DNA from: Methylobacterium longum
GTDB taxonomy: Bacteria; Pseudomonadota; Alphaproteobacteria; Rhizobiales; Beijerinckiaceae
Assembly (NCBI RefSeq): GCF_022179385.1
Contig: NZ_BPQS01000001.1
Span: forward strand, 310,001-374,000
DNA length: 64,000 nucleotides
Reading direction: 5' to 3'
Shown here: positions 33,968 through 42,758 of the stretch, piece after piece
How positions within the stretch are numbered: position 1 is the first letter of the stretch
How the letters are laid out: each line of letters starts with the position of its first letter
Position numbers and translations under genes: made by a program
The notes under the pieces: model-generated
Seen by the model: only the letters and a program-made list of their open reading frames with translations
Databases searched by the model: none
Told to the model about the DNA's origin: nothing

Positions 33968-34828
33968 ATGATCAGCCCGATCCGCAGAATCGTCGCCGGC
34001 GAGACCCACGGTTCCCTGGCCCGGGAGCTCGAGGCCGGGGCGGTGCTGCTGTTCCCGGACCTGCCCTTCCCGTTCAGCGCGTTCGAACGCCGGTTCACCG
34101 AGCGGCCCTTCGCGGACGGCAAGGCCAAGAACGTCAACATCCGCGGCGCGGCGGCCGCGCTGCGCGGTGCGGCGGGGACGCCGGAGGAGCAGGAGGCCCT
34201 GCGCCAGATCCTGATCCGCTACCGTACCTTCGCGCGCGACCTCATCGGAACCTACCTGCCGGACTACGCGGACCGCGTGAGCCTGGCCGGCACGTCCTAT
34301 CGCCCCTTCGACGTGGACCGGCGCAAGCTCAGCTGGCGGCGCGACGACACCCGGCTGCACGTCGACGCCTTTCCGTCGAACCCGATCGGCGAGAAGCGGA
34401 TCCTGCGGGTGTTCCGCAACATCAACCCCGCGGGCGAGCCGCGCCGCTGGCGGGTCGGCGAGGATTTCGGGTCGATGGCGGAGAAATTCCTGCCGCGTCT
34501 GCCGGGCTACTCGCCCCTCTCGGCGCGCCTGCTCTCGGCCCTGCGCATCACCAAGGCCCGGCGCTCGGAATACGACCACCTGATGCTGCACCTGCACGAC
34601 GCCCTCAAGCAGGACGCGGCCTATCAGGCGTCGGCCCCCCAGGCCGACGTGGAGTTCCGCCCCGGCGAGACCTGGGTGACCTTCTCGGACCTCGTGATGC
34701 ACGGGGCCATGGGCGGCCGCTACATGCTGGAGCAGACCGCCTACCTGCCCGTCGCCGCCCAGGCCGACCCGGCCCTGAGCCCGCAGCGCATCCTGGCGGC
34801 CAAGCTCGGCCGCGCCCTTCGCACCTGA
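33968..34828 (+). CDS. kdoO: Kdo hydroxylase family Fe(II)/2-oxoglutarate dioxygenase
   Basis: A 286-residue protein of the Kdo hydroxylase (KdoO) family, which adds a 3-hydroxyl to Kdo in the lipopolysaccharide inner core, converting it to Ko and hardening the linkage. The iron-binding HxD is LHVDAFP (H131, D133) and the distal histidine is in SDLVMHGAMGG (H245). The opening segments AVLLFPDLPFPF and NVNIRG and the middle RILRVFRNINP are family-typical. The ATG at 33968 is where similarity begins; the frame is open far upstream, in a shadow of the antisense HTH gene. It has no leader peptide, consistent with a cytoplasmic-face enzyme. Confidence 0.87.
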   Translation: MISPIRRIVAGETHGSLARELEAGAVLLFPDLPFPFSAFERRFTERPFADGKAKNVNIRGAAAALRGAAGTPEEQEALRQILIRYRTFARDLIGTYLPDYADRVSLAGTSYRPFDVDRRKLSWRRDDTRLHVDAFPSNPIGEKRILRVFRNINPAGEPRRWRVGEDFGSMAEKFLPRLPGYSPLSARLLSALRITKARRSEYDHLMLHLHDALKQDAAYQASAPQADVEFRPGETWVTFSDLVMHGAMGGRYMLEQTAYLPVAAQADPALSPQRILAAKLGRALRT

Positions 34829-34844
34829 GACAGGAACGTCACCG

Positions 34845-35144
34845 ATGATCCTCGAAATCGCGCAGATCGAGATCAAGCCCGGCATGGAGGCCGAGTTCGA
34901 GTCGGGCATCACCGAGGCCTCAGTGATCTTCAAGCAGGCCAAGGGCTGCCGAACCTTCGAGGTGCGGCGCTCCATCGAGCATCCGCAGCGCTACCGCCTC
35001 CTGATCCACTGGGACACGCTGGAGGCCCACACCAAGGACTTCACCGGCTCGCAGCCCTGGCAGGATTACCGCGCCCTGGTCGCCCACTGCTTCGCCGGAC
35101 CGGTGGCCGTCGAGCACGCCGAGCAGGTGCTGAAGGCGTTCTGA
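34845..35144 (+). CDS. Antibiotic biosynthesis monooxygenase (ABM) domain protein
   Basis: A 99-residue ferredoxin-like-fold protein of the ABM family (dimeric, cofactor-free). The expected strands are present: ILEIAQIEIKPGMEAEFE, GCRTFEVRRSIEHP, RYRLLIHWDTLEAH, and the SQPWQDYRALVAHCF helix. Family members include quinol monooxygenases (YgiN), heme-degrading enzymes and many with unknown roles. The gene is 16 bases after kdoO on the same strand, so the two are probably one transcript, but no functional link is known. The ATG at 34845 has AGGAACG eight bases upstream. Confidence 0.85.
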   Translation: MILEIAQIEIKPGMEAEFESGITEASVIFKQAKGCRTFEVRRSIEHPQRYRLLIHWDTLEAHTKDFTGSQPWQDYRALVAHCFAGPVAVEHAEQVLKAF

Positions 35145-35305
35145 GCCTCGACGCGAGGGAACGCGGAGCCGCCTCGCGCCGCGAGGCGGCCCCCAACGAG
35201 GCTCCAACGGCCCGAAGCGTTGCGAGCCTAACCGCCGGTGCTAGGCTCCCGCGCCATGGGACCCGAGGCGAATCATCGGGTTCGCGGCTGGCGAGGAACA
35301 GGCTG

Positions 35306-38300
35306 ATGGCGCGGCTCGGACGGCTCGCGGGTGTCTTGGTGCTCCTCGGAGGGATCGCGGGCGGTCCGGTCCTCGCCCAGACCCCGCCGGCGGCCCGTAC
35401 GACGTCCCGGCCGGCGGCGGCCGCCGCGCCGTTCGCCAGGAGCTTCGTCCGGACCGACCTCGCCAGCGCTTCGGTCCGCCTGGAGGCGGCTCTCAAAGCA
35501 GAGGCCGGGGGCGCGCTCCGACCGGCGGGCCAGTCCCGCGCTGCCGGTCAGGCCCTTCTCGCCGCCGACAAGCCGGATGAGGCCGTCGCCCCCCTCGCCG
35601 CCGCGGTGGCGGCAGACCCGGCCGACCCGCGCAACTGGCAGGCCTATGCCCGCGGGGCGGCGGCGGCCCTGGGCGCGCTCGAGGACAACGACTACCAGGG
35701 CCGGGCGCGCCTGCGCGGGCGGGTGACGGCCGCCGCCTACCGCGCCTACGAGCGCGCCGGCACGGCCGCCGACGCGGCGGCGGCGCTGGCGGCGCTGGGC
35801 GCCGCGGAGGCCGAGCAGGAATCCTGGCGGCCGGCGCTGGACGCCTACGCGGCGAGCCTCGCCCTGGCCGATGCCGGTCCGGTCCGGGCGGCCTACGAGA
35901 CCCTGCGGGCCGAGCACGGCTTCCGGATCCTCGACTACAAGGTCGATTCCGACGCGGCCGCCCCGCGGGCCTGCTTCACCTTCTCGGAGGCGATCAAGCC
36001 CAAGACCGACTACGCGCCCTTCGTGGCTGTCTCGGGCAGCAGCGCGGCCGCCGTGACCGGGGAGGGCTCCCAGGTCTGCGTCGACGGGCTCAAGCACGGC
36101 GGCCGCTACGCCATCGTGCTCCGCCAGGGCCTGCCCGCGGCCGTCGGCGAGAGCCTGCTCAAGGCCGCCGATTACGAAATCTACGTCCGCGACCGCGCTC
36201 CCCAGGTGCGCTTCACCGGGCGCAACTACGTCCTGCCCCGGACCGGCCAGGCGGGCGTGCCCCTCGTCTCGGTGAACGCGGCGAAGCTCGACGTCGAGGT
36301 GCTGCGCATCGGCGACCGCGGCCTGCTGCCGACCCTGCGCTCCGAGGACTTTTTGGGCCAGCTCAGCGGCTCGACCGCCCGGACGATCGCCTCCGAGAAG
36401 GGCCAGCGCGTCTGGAAGGGCACCCTCGACACCGCCAAGGCGGAGGTGAACCAGGAGGCGGTCACCGCCTTCCCGGTCCTGCAGGCGGTGGGCAAGCTTG
36501 AGCCCGGGCTCTACGTGATGCTGGCCCGCCCCTCCGGCACGGCCGCCAGCGACGAGGAGTACGACACCCAGGCGACCCAGTGGTTCGTGGTCTCCGACCT
36601 GGGGCTCACCGCCACCAAGGGCCGGGACGGGGTCAACGTGGTCCTGCGTTCGCTCGCCTCCGCGCAGGTGATGGCGGGCGCCGAGATCCGGCTGATCGCC
36701 CGCAACAACGAGGTGCTGGGCGCAAGGACCACGGACGCGCAGGGGCACGTCGCCTTCGATCCGGGGCTCGCCCGCGGGGAGGGCGGTCTGGCGCCGAGCC
36801 TCGTGGTGGCGCAAGCCGGCGGCGATTACGGCTTCCTCGACCTGAACCTCGGCGCCTTCGACCTCACCGACCGCGGCGTGAAGGGACGGCCGGAGACCGG
36901 CGGCCTCGACGCCTACCTGTTCCCGGAGCGCGGGGTCTACCGCACGGGCGAGACCGTCCAGCTCACGGCCCTGCTGCGCGATCCCCGCGGCGCCGCCGTG
37001 CCGGACCTGCCGCTGACCCTGGTGGTCAAGCGGCCGGACGGCGTCGAGTACCGGCGCGTCTCGGTGCCCGACCAGGGGCTCGGCGGCCGGGCGTTGCCGC
37101 TGCCGCTCCTGTCGGGGGCGATGCACGGCACGTGGCGGGTCTCCGCCTACACGGACCCGAAGGCGCCCGCGATCGGTGAGACCAGCTTCCTCGTGGAGGA
37201 TTACGTCCCCGAGCGGCTGGAGGTGACCCTCAAGGCCCGGCAGACGGCCCTGAACCGGGGCGAGGCCGCGCAGATCGACGTCGCCGCCCGCTACCTCTAC
37301 GGCGCCCCGGGCGCCGATCTCGACGTGTCGGGCAGCGTGACCGTGCAGGCGGCCGCGACGAGCGGCATCAAGGGGCTTGAGGCCTATGCCATCGGTCTCG
37401 ACGACGAGGCGGTCGAGCCGGCCACCCAGGAACTGCAGGACCATGCCACCACGAACGGGCAGGGCGGCGCCACCGTCACGGTGCCGGTGCCCCTGGTCGC
37501 GGCCCCGCGGGCGCTGGAGGCGAAGATCACCCTGGCGGTCGGCGAGCCCGGCGGCCGGGCGCTGTCGCGCAGCCTGACCCTGCCGATCCTCCCGTCGAGC
37601 CCGGTCCTCGCCCTGCGCAAGGGCTTCGCCGATCTGAAGGAGGGCGGGATCGCGGGCTTCGACGTGGTGCTGGCGAACCCCGACGGGGCGCTCCTCGCCC
37701 GGCCGGGCGTGACCTGGACCCTGTCGCGGATCGACTCCTCCTACCAGTGGTACCGGGCGGACGGGCGCTGGTCGTTCGAGTCGGTCAAGTCCCCCCGGCG
37801 CATCGCCAGCGGCACCGTCGACCTCACGGCCGCCGGCCCGGGCCGGATCGAGGCGCCGGTGGGCCTCGGCCGCTATCGGCTGGAGGTCTCGGCCGCGGGC
37901 GCCCCGGAGGCGACCGCGAGCCTCGGCTTCGAGGTGGGCTGGGGCGGCTCCGAGACCGCGGAGGCGCCCGACCTCCTCGACCTGACCCTCGACAAGGCCG
38001 CCTACGCGGCCGGCGACACCCTGCGGGCCAAGCTCAGTCCGACGTTCAAGGGTCAGGCCAGCCTGATGATCGTCAGCGACCGCGTGCACCAGACCCTGGA
38101 GGTCAGCGTGCCGGAGGGCGGCACCACGGTCAGCATCCCGGTGAAGGCCGAGTGGGGCGCCGGCGCCTACCTGGTGGCCACCGCCTACCGGCCCCTCGAC
38201 CAGGCGGCCAAGCGCCTTCCGGGCCGGGCGCTGGGTCTGGCGTGGTTCTCGGTGGACCGGGAGCGGCGCAGCCTCGGGGTCGCCCTGAAGGCGCCGGAGC

Positions 38301-40594
38301 GGGCGCGCCCGCGCCAAGACCTGACCCTGCCGGTCCAGCTCGCGGGCCTGAAATCCGGCGCACCGGCGCGGATCACCGTCGCGCTCGTCGATGTCGGCAT
38401 CCTCAACCTGACCCGCTACGCGGCGCCGGACCCGACGCAGTACTTCCTCGGCCAGCGGGCGCTCGGGCCGGAGGTCCGCGACCTCTACGGCTACCTGATC
38501 GACGGCATGCAGGGCTCGGCCGGGGCGATCCGCTCCGGCGGCGATGCGGGCGGGGGCGAACTCGCCGATTCCCCGCCGACCCAGGCGCCGCTCGCCCTCT
38601 ATTCCGGGGTCGTCACCGTGGGGCCGGACGGCGCGGCCAGCGTGACCTTCCCGATCCCGGCCTTCAACGGCACCGGCCGCGTCATGGTCACCGCCTGGAG
38701 CGGCGACCGGGTGGGGCAGGCGCAGGCCGACGTGATCATCCGCGATCCGGTCGTGCTCAGCGCCACGCTGCCGCGCTTCCTCGACACCGGCGACCGCTCG
38801 CGTCTGTTCGTGGCCCTCGACAATGTCGAGGGGCCGGCGGGCGAGTACACGCTCGACCTGAGCCCGACCGGCCCGGTCGTGGTCGGTGCCAGCGCGCTGC
38901 GGCAGACGCTGCGGCTGGAGGCCGGCGCCAAGGGCCAGTTCGCGATCCCGCTCACCGCCGCCGGACCGGGCACGGCCCGCCTCGACCTCGCCCTGTCGGG
39001 GCCCGGCCTCCCAGCCGCCCTGAACCAGAGCTTCGCCCTGGGGATCTCGCCGGGGACCGGCGCCCTGCTGCGCCGCTCGGTGCGCAGCCTCGCCCCCGGG
39101 GCGAACCTGACGCTGACCTCGGACCTCCTCGCCGACCTGCAGCCGGGGACCGGCAGCGTCTCGCTCTCGGCCACGCCCCTGCCGGGGGTCGACGTGGCGG
39201 CCCTGCTCCGGGCGCTCGACCGCTACCCCTACGGCTGCTCGGAGCAGGTGGTGAGCCGGGCGATGCCGCTGCTCTACGTCAACAAGCTCGCGGCCCTGCA
39301 GAAGCTTGCCCTCGACGCGGGCGCGGACGAAAGGGTGCGCGAGTCGATCGAGCGCCTGCTCGCCCGCCAGGATTCGAGCGGCGATTTCGGCCTGTGGTCG
39401 GCGCAGGGCTCGAGCGACCTCTGGCTCGACGCCTACGTGACCGACTTCCTGACCCGCGCCCGCGAGCGCAACTTCGCGGTGCCGCAGAAGGCCTTCGCCC
39501 AGGCGCTGGACTACCTGCGCAACGCGGTGGCCAACGCCACCGAGGTGCGCAACGGCGGCGCGGACCTCGCCTACGCGGCCTACGTGCTCGCCCGGAACGG
39601 CCGGCCGGTGATGGGCGACCTGCGCTACCTCGCCGACACCAAGATCGGCGACTTCTCCTCCGCCCTCGGGCGCGCGCAGCTCGCCGCCGCCCTGGCGCTG
39701 CTCGGTGACCGCGGCCGGGCCGCCAAGACGATGGACTCGGCGCTCACCGTGCTGCGCGCCGAGCGCGACAAGGGCCTGTACCGCGCCGATTACGGCTCCC
39801 GCCTGCGCGACGGGGCCGGGCTGATCACGCTCGCCGCCGAGAGCGGGCTGGCGCAGGGGGCCCTCGGCCCCGCCGCTTCCGTGCTCGGCGAGGAGCAGCA
39901 ATCCGAGCGGGCGACGAGCACGCAGGAGAATGCCTGGATGGTGCTCGCCGCCGAGAGCCTGTCGAACGAGGCGGGCGCCCTGTCGTTCACCCTGGACGGC
40001 GTGCCGCAGACCGGCCTGCTGGCTCGGGCCTACCGGGAGGCGGCCCTGGCCGACCGGGGCGTCGAGCTCACCAATACCGGCCGCAGCCCCGTGCAGGTGG
40101 CCGTGAGCGTCAACGGCAGCCCCCTGGTGCCGGAGCCGGCAGCGCAGCAGGGCTACACGATCGAGCGCAGCTTCCGCCGCCTCGACGGCAGCGTCGTCGA
40201 CCCGGCGGGCGGCCTGCGCCAGAACGACCGGCTCGTGGTGGTGCTCAAGGTCACGGAGGCCAAGGCGGAGGCGGCGCGGCTCCTGCTGGTGGATCCGCTG
40301 CCGGCGGGGCTGGAGATCGACAACCCGAAGCTGCTGGACGCCGACGCGCTCCAGGGACTCGCCTTCGCCAAGTCCGACGTGCAGCCGGTCCACACCGAGT
40401 TCCGGGACGACCGGTTCGTGGCGGCCTACGACCGCGAACCGAGCCAGTCGGCCTTCTTCACCGTGGCCTACACGGTGCGGGCGGTCTCCCCCGGGACCTA
40501 CGTCCATCCGGGCGCCACCGTGGAGGACATGTACCGGCCGGCGCGGTTCGGACGGACCGCCGCGGGCAGCGTGACGGTCGGAGCGGCCAAGTAG
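35306..40594 (+). CDS. Bacterial alpha-2-macroglobulin (thioester-containing protease trap)
   Basis: A 1,762-residue secreted or periplasmic protein similar in length to E. coli YfhM (about 1,650). Residues 1-25 are a signal peptide ending near LAQ, with no lipobox cysteine, unlike YfhM. Macroglobulin domains follow: YVLPRTGQAGVPLVSVN, LFPERGVYRTGETVQLTALL (the MG/A2M_N landmark) and VEDYVPERLEVTL. A bait region lies near 1060-1090 with the glycine-rich AIRSGGDAGGGELA. The complement-like domain has an intact thioester motif PYGCSEQ (C1311 to Q1314). Cleavage of the bait is thought to trap attacking proteases by covalent bond. The usual partner pbpC is not adjacent. GAGGAA (35293-35298) precedes the ATG. 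Confidence 0.92.
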   Translation: MARLGRLAGVLVLLGGIAGGPVLAQTPPAARTTSRPAAAAAPFARSFVRTDLASASVRLEAALKAEAGGALRPAGQSRAAGQALLAADKPDEAVAPLAAAVAADPADPRNWQAYARGAAAALGALEDNDYQGRARLRGRVTAAAYRAYERAGTAADAAAALAALGAAEAEQESWRPALDAYAASLALADAGPVRAAYETLRAEHGFRILDYKVDSDAAAPRACFTFSEAIKPKTDYAPFVAVSGSSAAAVTGEGSQVCVDGLKHGGRYAIVLRQGLPAAVGESLLKAADYEIYVRDRAPQVRFTGRNYVLPRTGQAGVPLVSVNAAKLDVEVLRIGDRGLLPTLRSEDFLGQLSGSTARTIASEKGQRVWKGTLDTAKAEVNQEAVTAFPVLQAVGKLEPGLYVMLARPSGTAASDEEYDTQATQWFVVSDLGLTATKGRDGVNVVLRSLASAQVMAGAEIRLIARNNEVLGARTTDAQGHVAFDPGLARGEGGLAPSLVVAQAGGDYGFLDLNLGAFDLTDRGVKGRPETGGLDAYLFPERGVYRTGETVQLTALLRDPRGAAVPDLPLTLVVKRPDGVEYRRVSVPDQGLGGRALPLPLLSGAMHGTWRVSAYTDPKAPAIGETSFLVEDYVPERLEVTLKARQTALNRGEAAQIDVAARYLYGAPGADLDVSGSVTVQAAATSGIKGLEAYAIGLDDEAVEPATQELQDHATTNGQGGATVTVPVPLVAAPRALEAKITLAVGEPGGRALSRSLTLPILPSSPVLALRKGFADLKEGGIAGFDVVLANPDGALLARPGVTWTLSRIDSSYQWYRADGRWSFESVKSPRRIASGTVDLTAAGPGRIEAPVGLGRYRLEVSAAGAPEATASLGFEVGWGGSETAEAPDLLDLTLDKAAYAAGDTLRAKLSPTFKGQASLMIVSDRVHQTLEVSVPEGGTTVSIPVKAEWGAGAYLVATAYRPLDQAAKRLPGRALGLAWFSVDRERRSLGVALKAPERARPRQDLTLPVQLAGLKSGAPARITVALVDVGILNLTRYAAPDPTQYFLGQRALGPEVRDLYGYLIDGMQGSAGAIRSGGDAGGGELADSPPTQAPLALYSGVVTVGPDGAASVTFPIPAFNGTGRVMVTAWSGDRVGQAQADVIIRDPVVLSATLPRFLDTGDRSRLFVALDNVEGPAGEYTLDLSPTGPVVVGASALRQTLRLEAGAKGQFAIPLTAAGPGTARLDLALSGPGLPAALNQSFALGISPGTGALLRRSVRSLAPGANLTLTSDLLADLQPGTGSVSLSATPLPGVDVAALLRALDRYPYGCSEQVVSRAMPLLYVNKLAALQKLALDAGADERVRESIERLLARQDSSGDFGLWSAQGSSDLWLDAYVTDFLTRARERNFAVPQKAFAQALDYLRNAVANATEVRNGGADLAYAAYVLARNGRPVMGDLRYLADTKIGDFSSALGRAQLAAALALLGDRGRAAKTMDSALTVLRAERDKGLYRADYGSRLRDGAGLITLAAESGLAQGALGPAASVLGEEQQSERATSTQENAWMVLAAESLSNEAGALSFTLDGVPQTGLLARAYREAALADRGVELTNTGRSPVQVAVSVNGSPLVPEPAAQQGYTIERSFRRLDGSVVDPAGGLRQNDRLVVVLKVTEAKAEAARLLLVDPLPAGLEIDNPKLLDADALQGLAFAKSDVQPVHTEFRDDRFVAAYDREPSQSAFFTVAYTVRAVSPGTYVHPGATVEDMYRPARFGRTAAGSVTVGAAK

Positions 40595-40684
40595 GGGCTG
40601 GCGACCGCAACCCGCCGGGCCGGGCCGCTGCGTTGCGGCAGGCACATGGTGCGCTGCGGAACCCCCGCGATCGCCCGCCCATTC

Positions 40685-40710
40685 CCACGGGTCCCCTTCG
40701 GAACCCGTGG
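40685..40710 (+). promoter_or_regulatory. Hairpin overlapping the mscS ribosome-binding site
   Basis: CCACGGGT (40685-40692) and ACCCGTGG (40703-40710) pair perfectly, extended by CC/GG with one bulged A. The right arm contains the first bases of the likely Shine-Dalgarno GGAG (40709-40712), so the structure could control translation of the channel or end transcription from the upstream gene. Confidence 0.4.
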
Positions 40711-40721
40711 AGCGATGCCCG

Positions 40722-41846
40722 ATGCCGGACCTCGACGCGCTCGCCGGCTCCGCAGCCCGCGCGCTGGCCTACCTGCCGTGGTGGGCCGAGAGCCTGATCC
40801 TCATCGTCGCCTGCTGCGCGGTGGTGATGCCCCTGCACGGGGTCGTCTACCGGGCGATGAAGCGGGCGGTCTCGGCCAAGAGCCTGTTCTGGCGCTCGCT
40901 CGTGTCGCGCACGCGCGGCCCGAGCCGCCTCGGCCTCATCGTGGTGGCGATCAGCCTCGCCTCGACCACGGTGCACCTGTCCTGGGAGGTGCGGATCGCC
41001 CTCAACCAGATCCTGCTGGTCGCCTTCGTGACGCTGACCGGCTGGTGCTGCGCCACGGCGCTCCACATCGCGACCGTGATTTACCTGCGGCGGTTCAAGC
41101 TCGACGCCGAGGACAATCTCCTGGCGCGCAAGCACTTCACGCAGATGCGCATCCTGGAGCGGGCCGGCGTGACGCTGGTGGCCCTCGTCACCCTCTCGGT
41201 GGCGTTGATGACCTTCGAGCCGGTGCGCCAGTACGGCGTCAGCCTGCTGGCCTCGGCGGGCGCGGCGGGCCTCGTCCTCGGGTTGGCCATGCAGCCGGTC
41301 CTGTCGAACCTCGTGGCGGGCATCCAGATCGCCATCACGCAGCCGATCCGGATCGAGGACGCGATCATCGTCGAGAACGAGTGGGGCTGGGTGGAGGAGA
41401 TCACCGCCACCTACGTGGTGGTCCGCCTCTGGGACTGGCGTCGGCTGGTCCTGCCGCTGACCTACTTCATCCAGAAGCCGTTCCAGAATTGGACCCGCGA
41501 CGGCGCCTCGCTGATCGGCAGCGTGTTCGTCTACGTCGACCACCGGGCGCCCGTGGCGGCGATGCGCGAGAGGCTCGTCGAGATCGCCAGGGCCTCGCCC
41601 CTGTGGGACGGACGGGTGGTCAACCTCCAGGTCTCGGACGCCAAGGAATCGACCATCGAGATCCGGATGCTGGTGAGCGCCCGCAACGCGCCCCAGGCCT
41701 GGGACCTGCGCTGCGCGGTCCGCGAGGCGATGATCACGTGGCTCCAGGCCGAGCACCCGGAGGCGCTGCCGCGCCACCGCACGGAATGGGTCGGGGCGGG
41801 GGAGCCCCCGCTGCGGAGGGCCGAGGAGCGGCGGTTCGCGGCGTGA
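40722..41846 (+). CDS. MscS-family mechanosensitive channel
   Basis: A 374-residue small-conductance mechanosensitive channel homologue, which opens under membrane tension to release osmolytes. Four to five helices occupy the first 195 residues (LPWWAESLILIVACCAVVM, LGLIVVAISLASTTV, ILLVAFVTLTGWCC, ILERAGVTLVALVTLSV). The pore-lining helix and beta domain signature is GAAGLVLGLAMQPVLSNLVA then GIQIAITQPIRIEDAIIV. The EWGWVEEITATYVVVRLWD and LPLTYFIQKPFQNW segments belong to the cytosolic vestibule. The ATG at 40722 is used; a GTG at 40707 is in frame but lies inside a hairpin stem. It follows the macroglobulin gene, another envelope-protection gene, by 127 bases. Confidence 0.93.
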   Translation: MPDLDALAGSAARALAYLPWWAESLILIVACCAVVMPLHGVVYRAMKRAVSAKSLFWRSLVSRTRGPSRLGLIVVAISLASTTVHLSWEVRIALNQILLVAFVTLTGWCCATALHIATVIYLRRFKLDAEDNLLARKHFTQMRILERAGVTLVALVTLSVALMTFEPVRQYGVSLLASAGAAGLVLGLAMQPVLSNLVAGIQIAITQPIRIEDAIIVENEWGWVEEITATYVVVRLWDWRRLVLPLTYFIQKPFQNWTRDGASLIGSVFVYVDHRAPVAAMRERLVEIARASPLWDGRVVNLQVSDAKESTIEIRMLVSARNAPQAWDLRCAVREAMITWLQAEHPEALPRHRTEWVGAGEPPLRRAEERRFAA

Positions 41847-42080
41847 TCCCCCGTCCTCGGAAGCGCGGCGATCCGTGGATCGCGTACACGGAGGTCGCGC
41901 AGTCCCGTCAGGCGGACGGCGGCACCGGCATCGTACGGCCGGATCGAGATCCTTGCAGCCGATCGTCGAGGAGGCCGTGCGTGGCCCCTCCCATATGGCT
42001 CCGCGCGCGTGGTGCAGTTCCCCGCCGGCTGCTTCGCGTGGGCCGCAACGACACCGGATCGGAGAGGCGGGCGGCCGACC

Positions 42081-42758
42081 TCACCCGTGATCGTGCCCGG
42101 CATGATCCTCCGGATCCGGCAGGGTCAGCCCGAAATGGCTCACCAGATCGGCGATCTGCCCGGGACTCAGTTGCCGCGGGTTGAGGTTGCGCAACAGCAG
42201 GTAAAGCTTGGCGGTCTCCTCCAGCTCCTCCGTGGCGAAGACCGCGCCCTCCAGGCTGTCGCCGGCCACCACCGGTCCGTGGTTGGCGAGCAGCACCGAG
42301 CTGTACTTCCCCGCGAGGCCCCGGATCGCGTCCGCCACGGCCGGGTCGCCCGGACGGTAATAGGGCACCAGCGCCGTGCCGCCGGTGCGCATCAGGTAGT
42401 AGGGCGTCAGCGGCGGCAGCACCTGACGCGGGTCGATCTCCGGCAGCATCGAGACCGCCACCGCGTGGGTCGAGTGCAGGTGCACGATGGCCTTCGCGTC
42501 TGTCCGGCTCTCGTAGAGCGCGGTGTGCAGCGGGATCTCCTTGGTGGGCTTGTCGCCCGAGACGAGGCGGCCCTCGCCGTCGAGCCGGGAGATCCGCGCC
42601 GGGTCGAGGAAACCCAGCGACGCGTTGGTCGGCGTCACGAGCCAGCCGCCGTCGGGCAGGCGGAGCGAGATGTTGCCCGACGAGCCCGGCGTCAGGCCGC
42701 GCTCGAACAGCGAGCGGCCGTAGCGGCAGATTTGTTCGCGCAACGCCGTCTCGTTCAT
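42081..42758 (-). CDS. otnC: 3-oxo-tetronate 4-phosphate decarboxylase (class II aldolase family)
   Basis: A 225-residue class II aldolase/adducin-family protein. The substrate/zinc scaffold is present: GRSLFERGLTPGSSGNISLR, VTPTNASLG, the zinc ligands HLHSTHAVAVS, and LLANHGPVVAG. A glutamate in EIPLHTALY fits the catalytic position. OtnC decarboxylates 3-oxo-tetronate 4-phosphate to dihydroxyacetone phosphate, the final step for L-threonate and D-erythronate use. The naming rests on the flanking ltnD, otnI, otnK and denD genes, because the fold alone also covers L-fuculose-phosphate aldolases. It overlaps the upstream lacI-type gene by four bases. A C-terminal HAGHDHG might bind metal. Confidence 0.88.
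   Translation of the reverse strand: MNETALREQICRYGRSLFERGLTPGSSGNISLRLPDGGWLVTPTNASLGFLDPARISRLDGEGRLVSGDKPTKEIPLHTALYESRTDAKAIVHLHSTHAVAVSMLPEIDPRQVLPPLTPYYLMRTGGTALVPYYRPGDPAVADAIRGLAGKYSSVLLANHGPVVAGDSLEGAVFATEELEETAKLYLLLRNLNPRQLSPGQIADLVSHFGLTLPDPEDHAGHDHG

Noticed and set aside
35273-40645. 1,790-codon open frame antisense to the macroglobulin gene
   Set aside because: Composition is Arg/Gly/His/Gln-rich with no recognisable fold, and the sense gene has clear family motifs throughout. Third-position GC bias explains the open frame.
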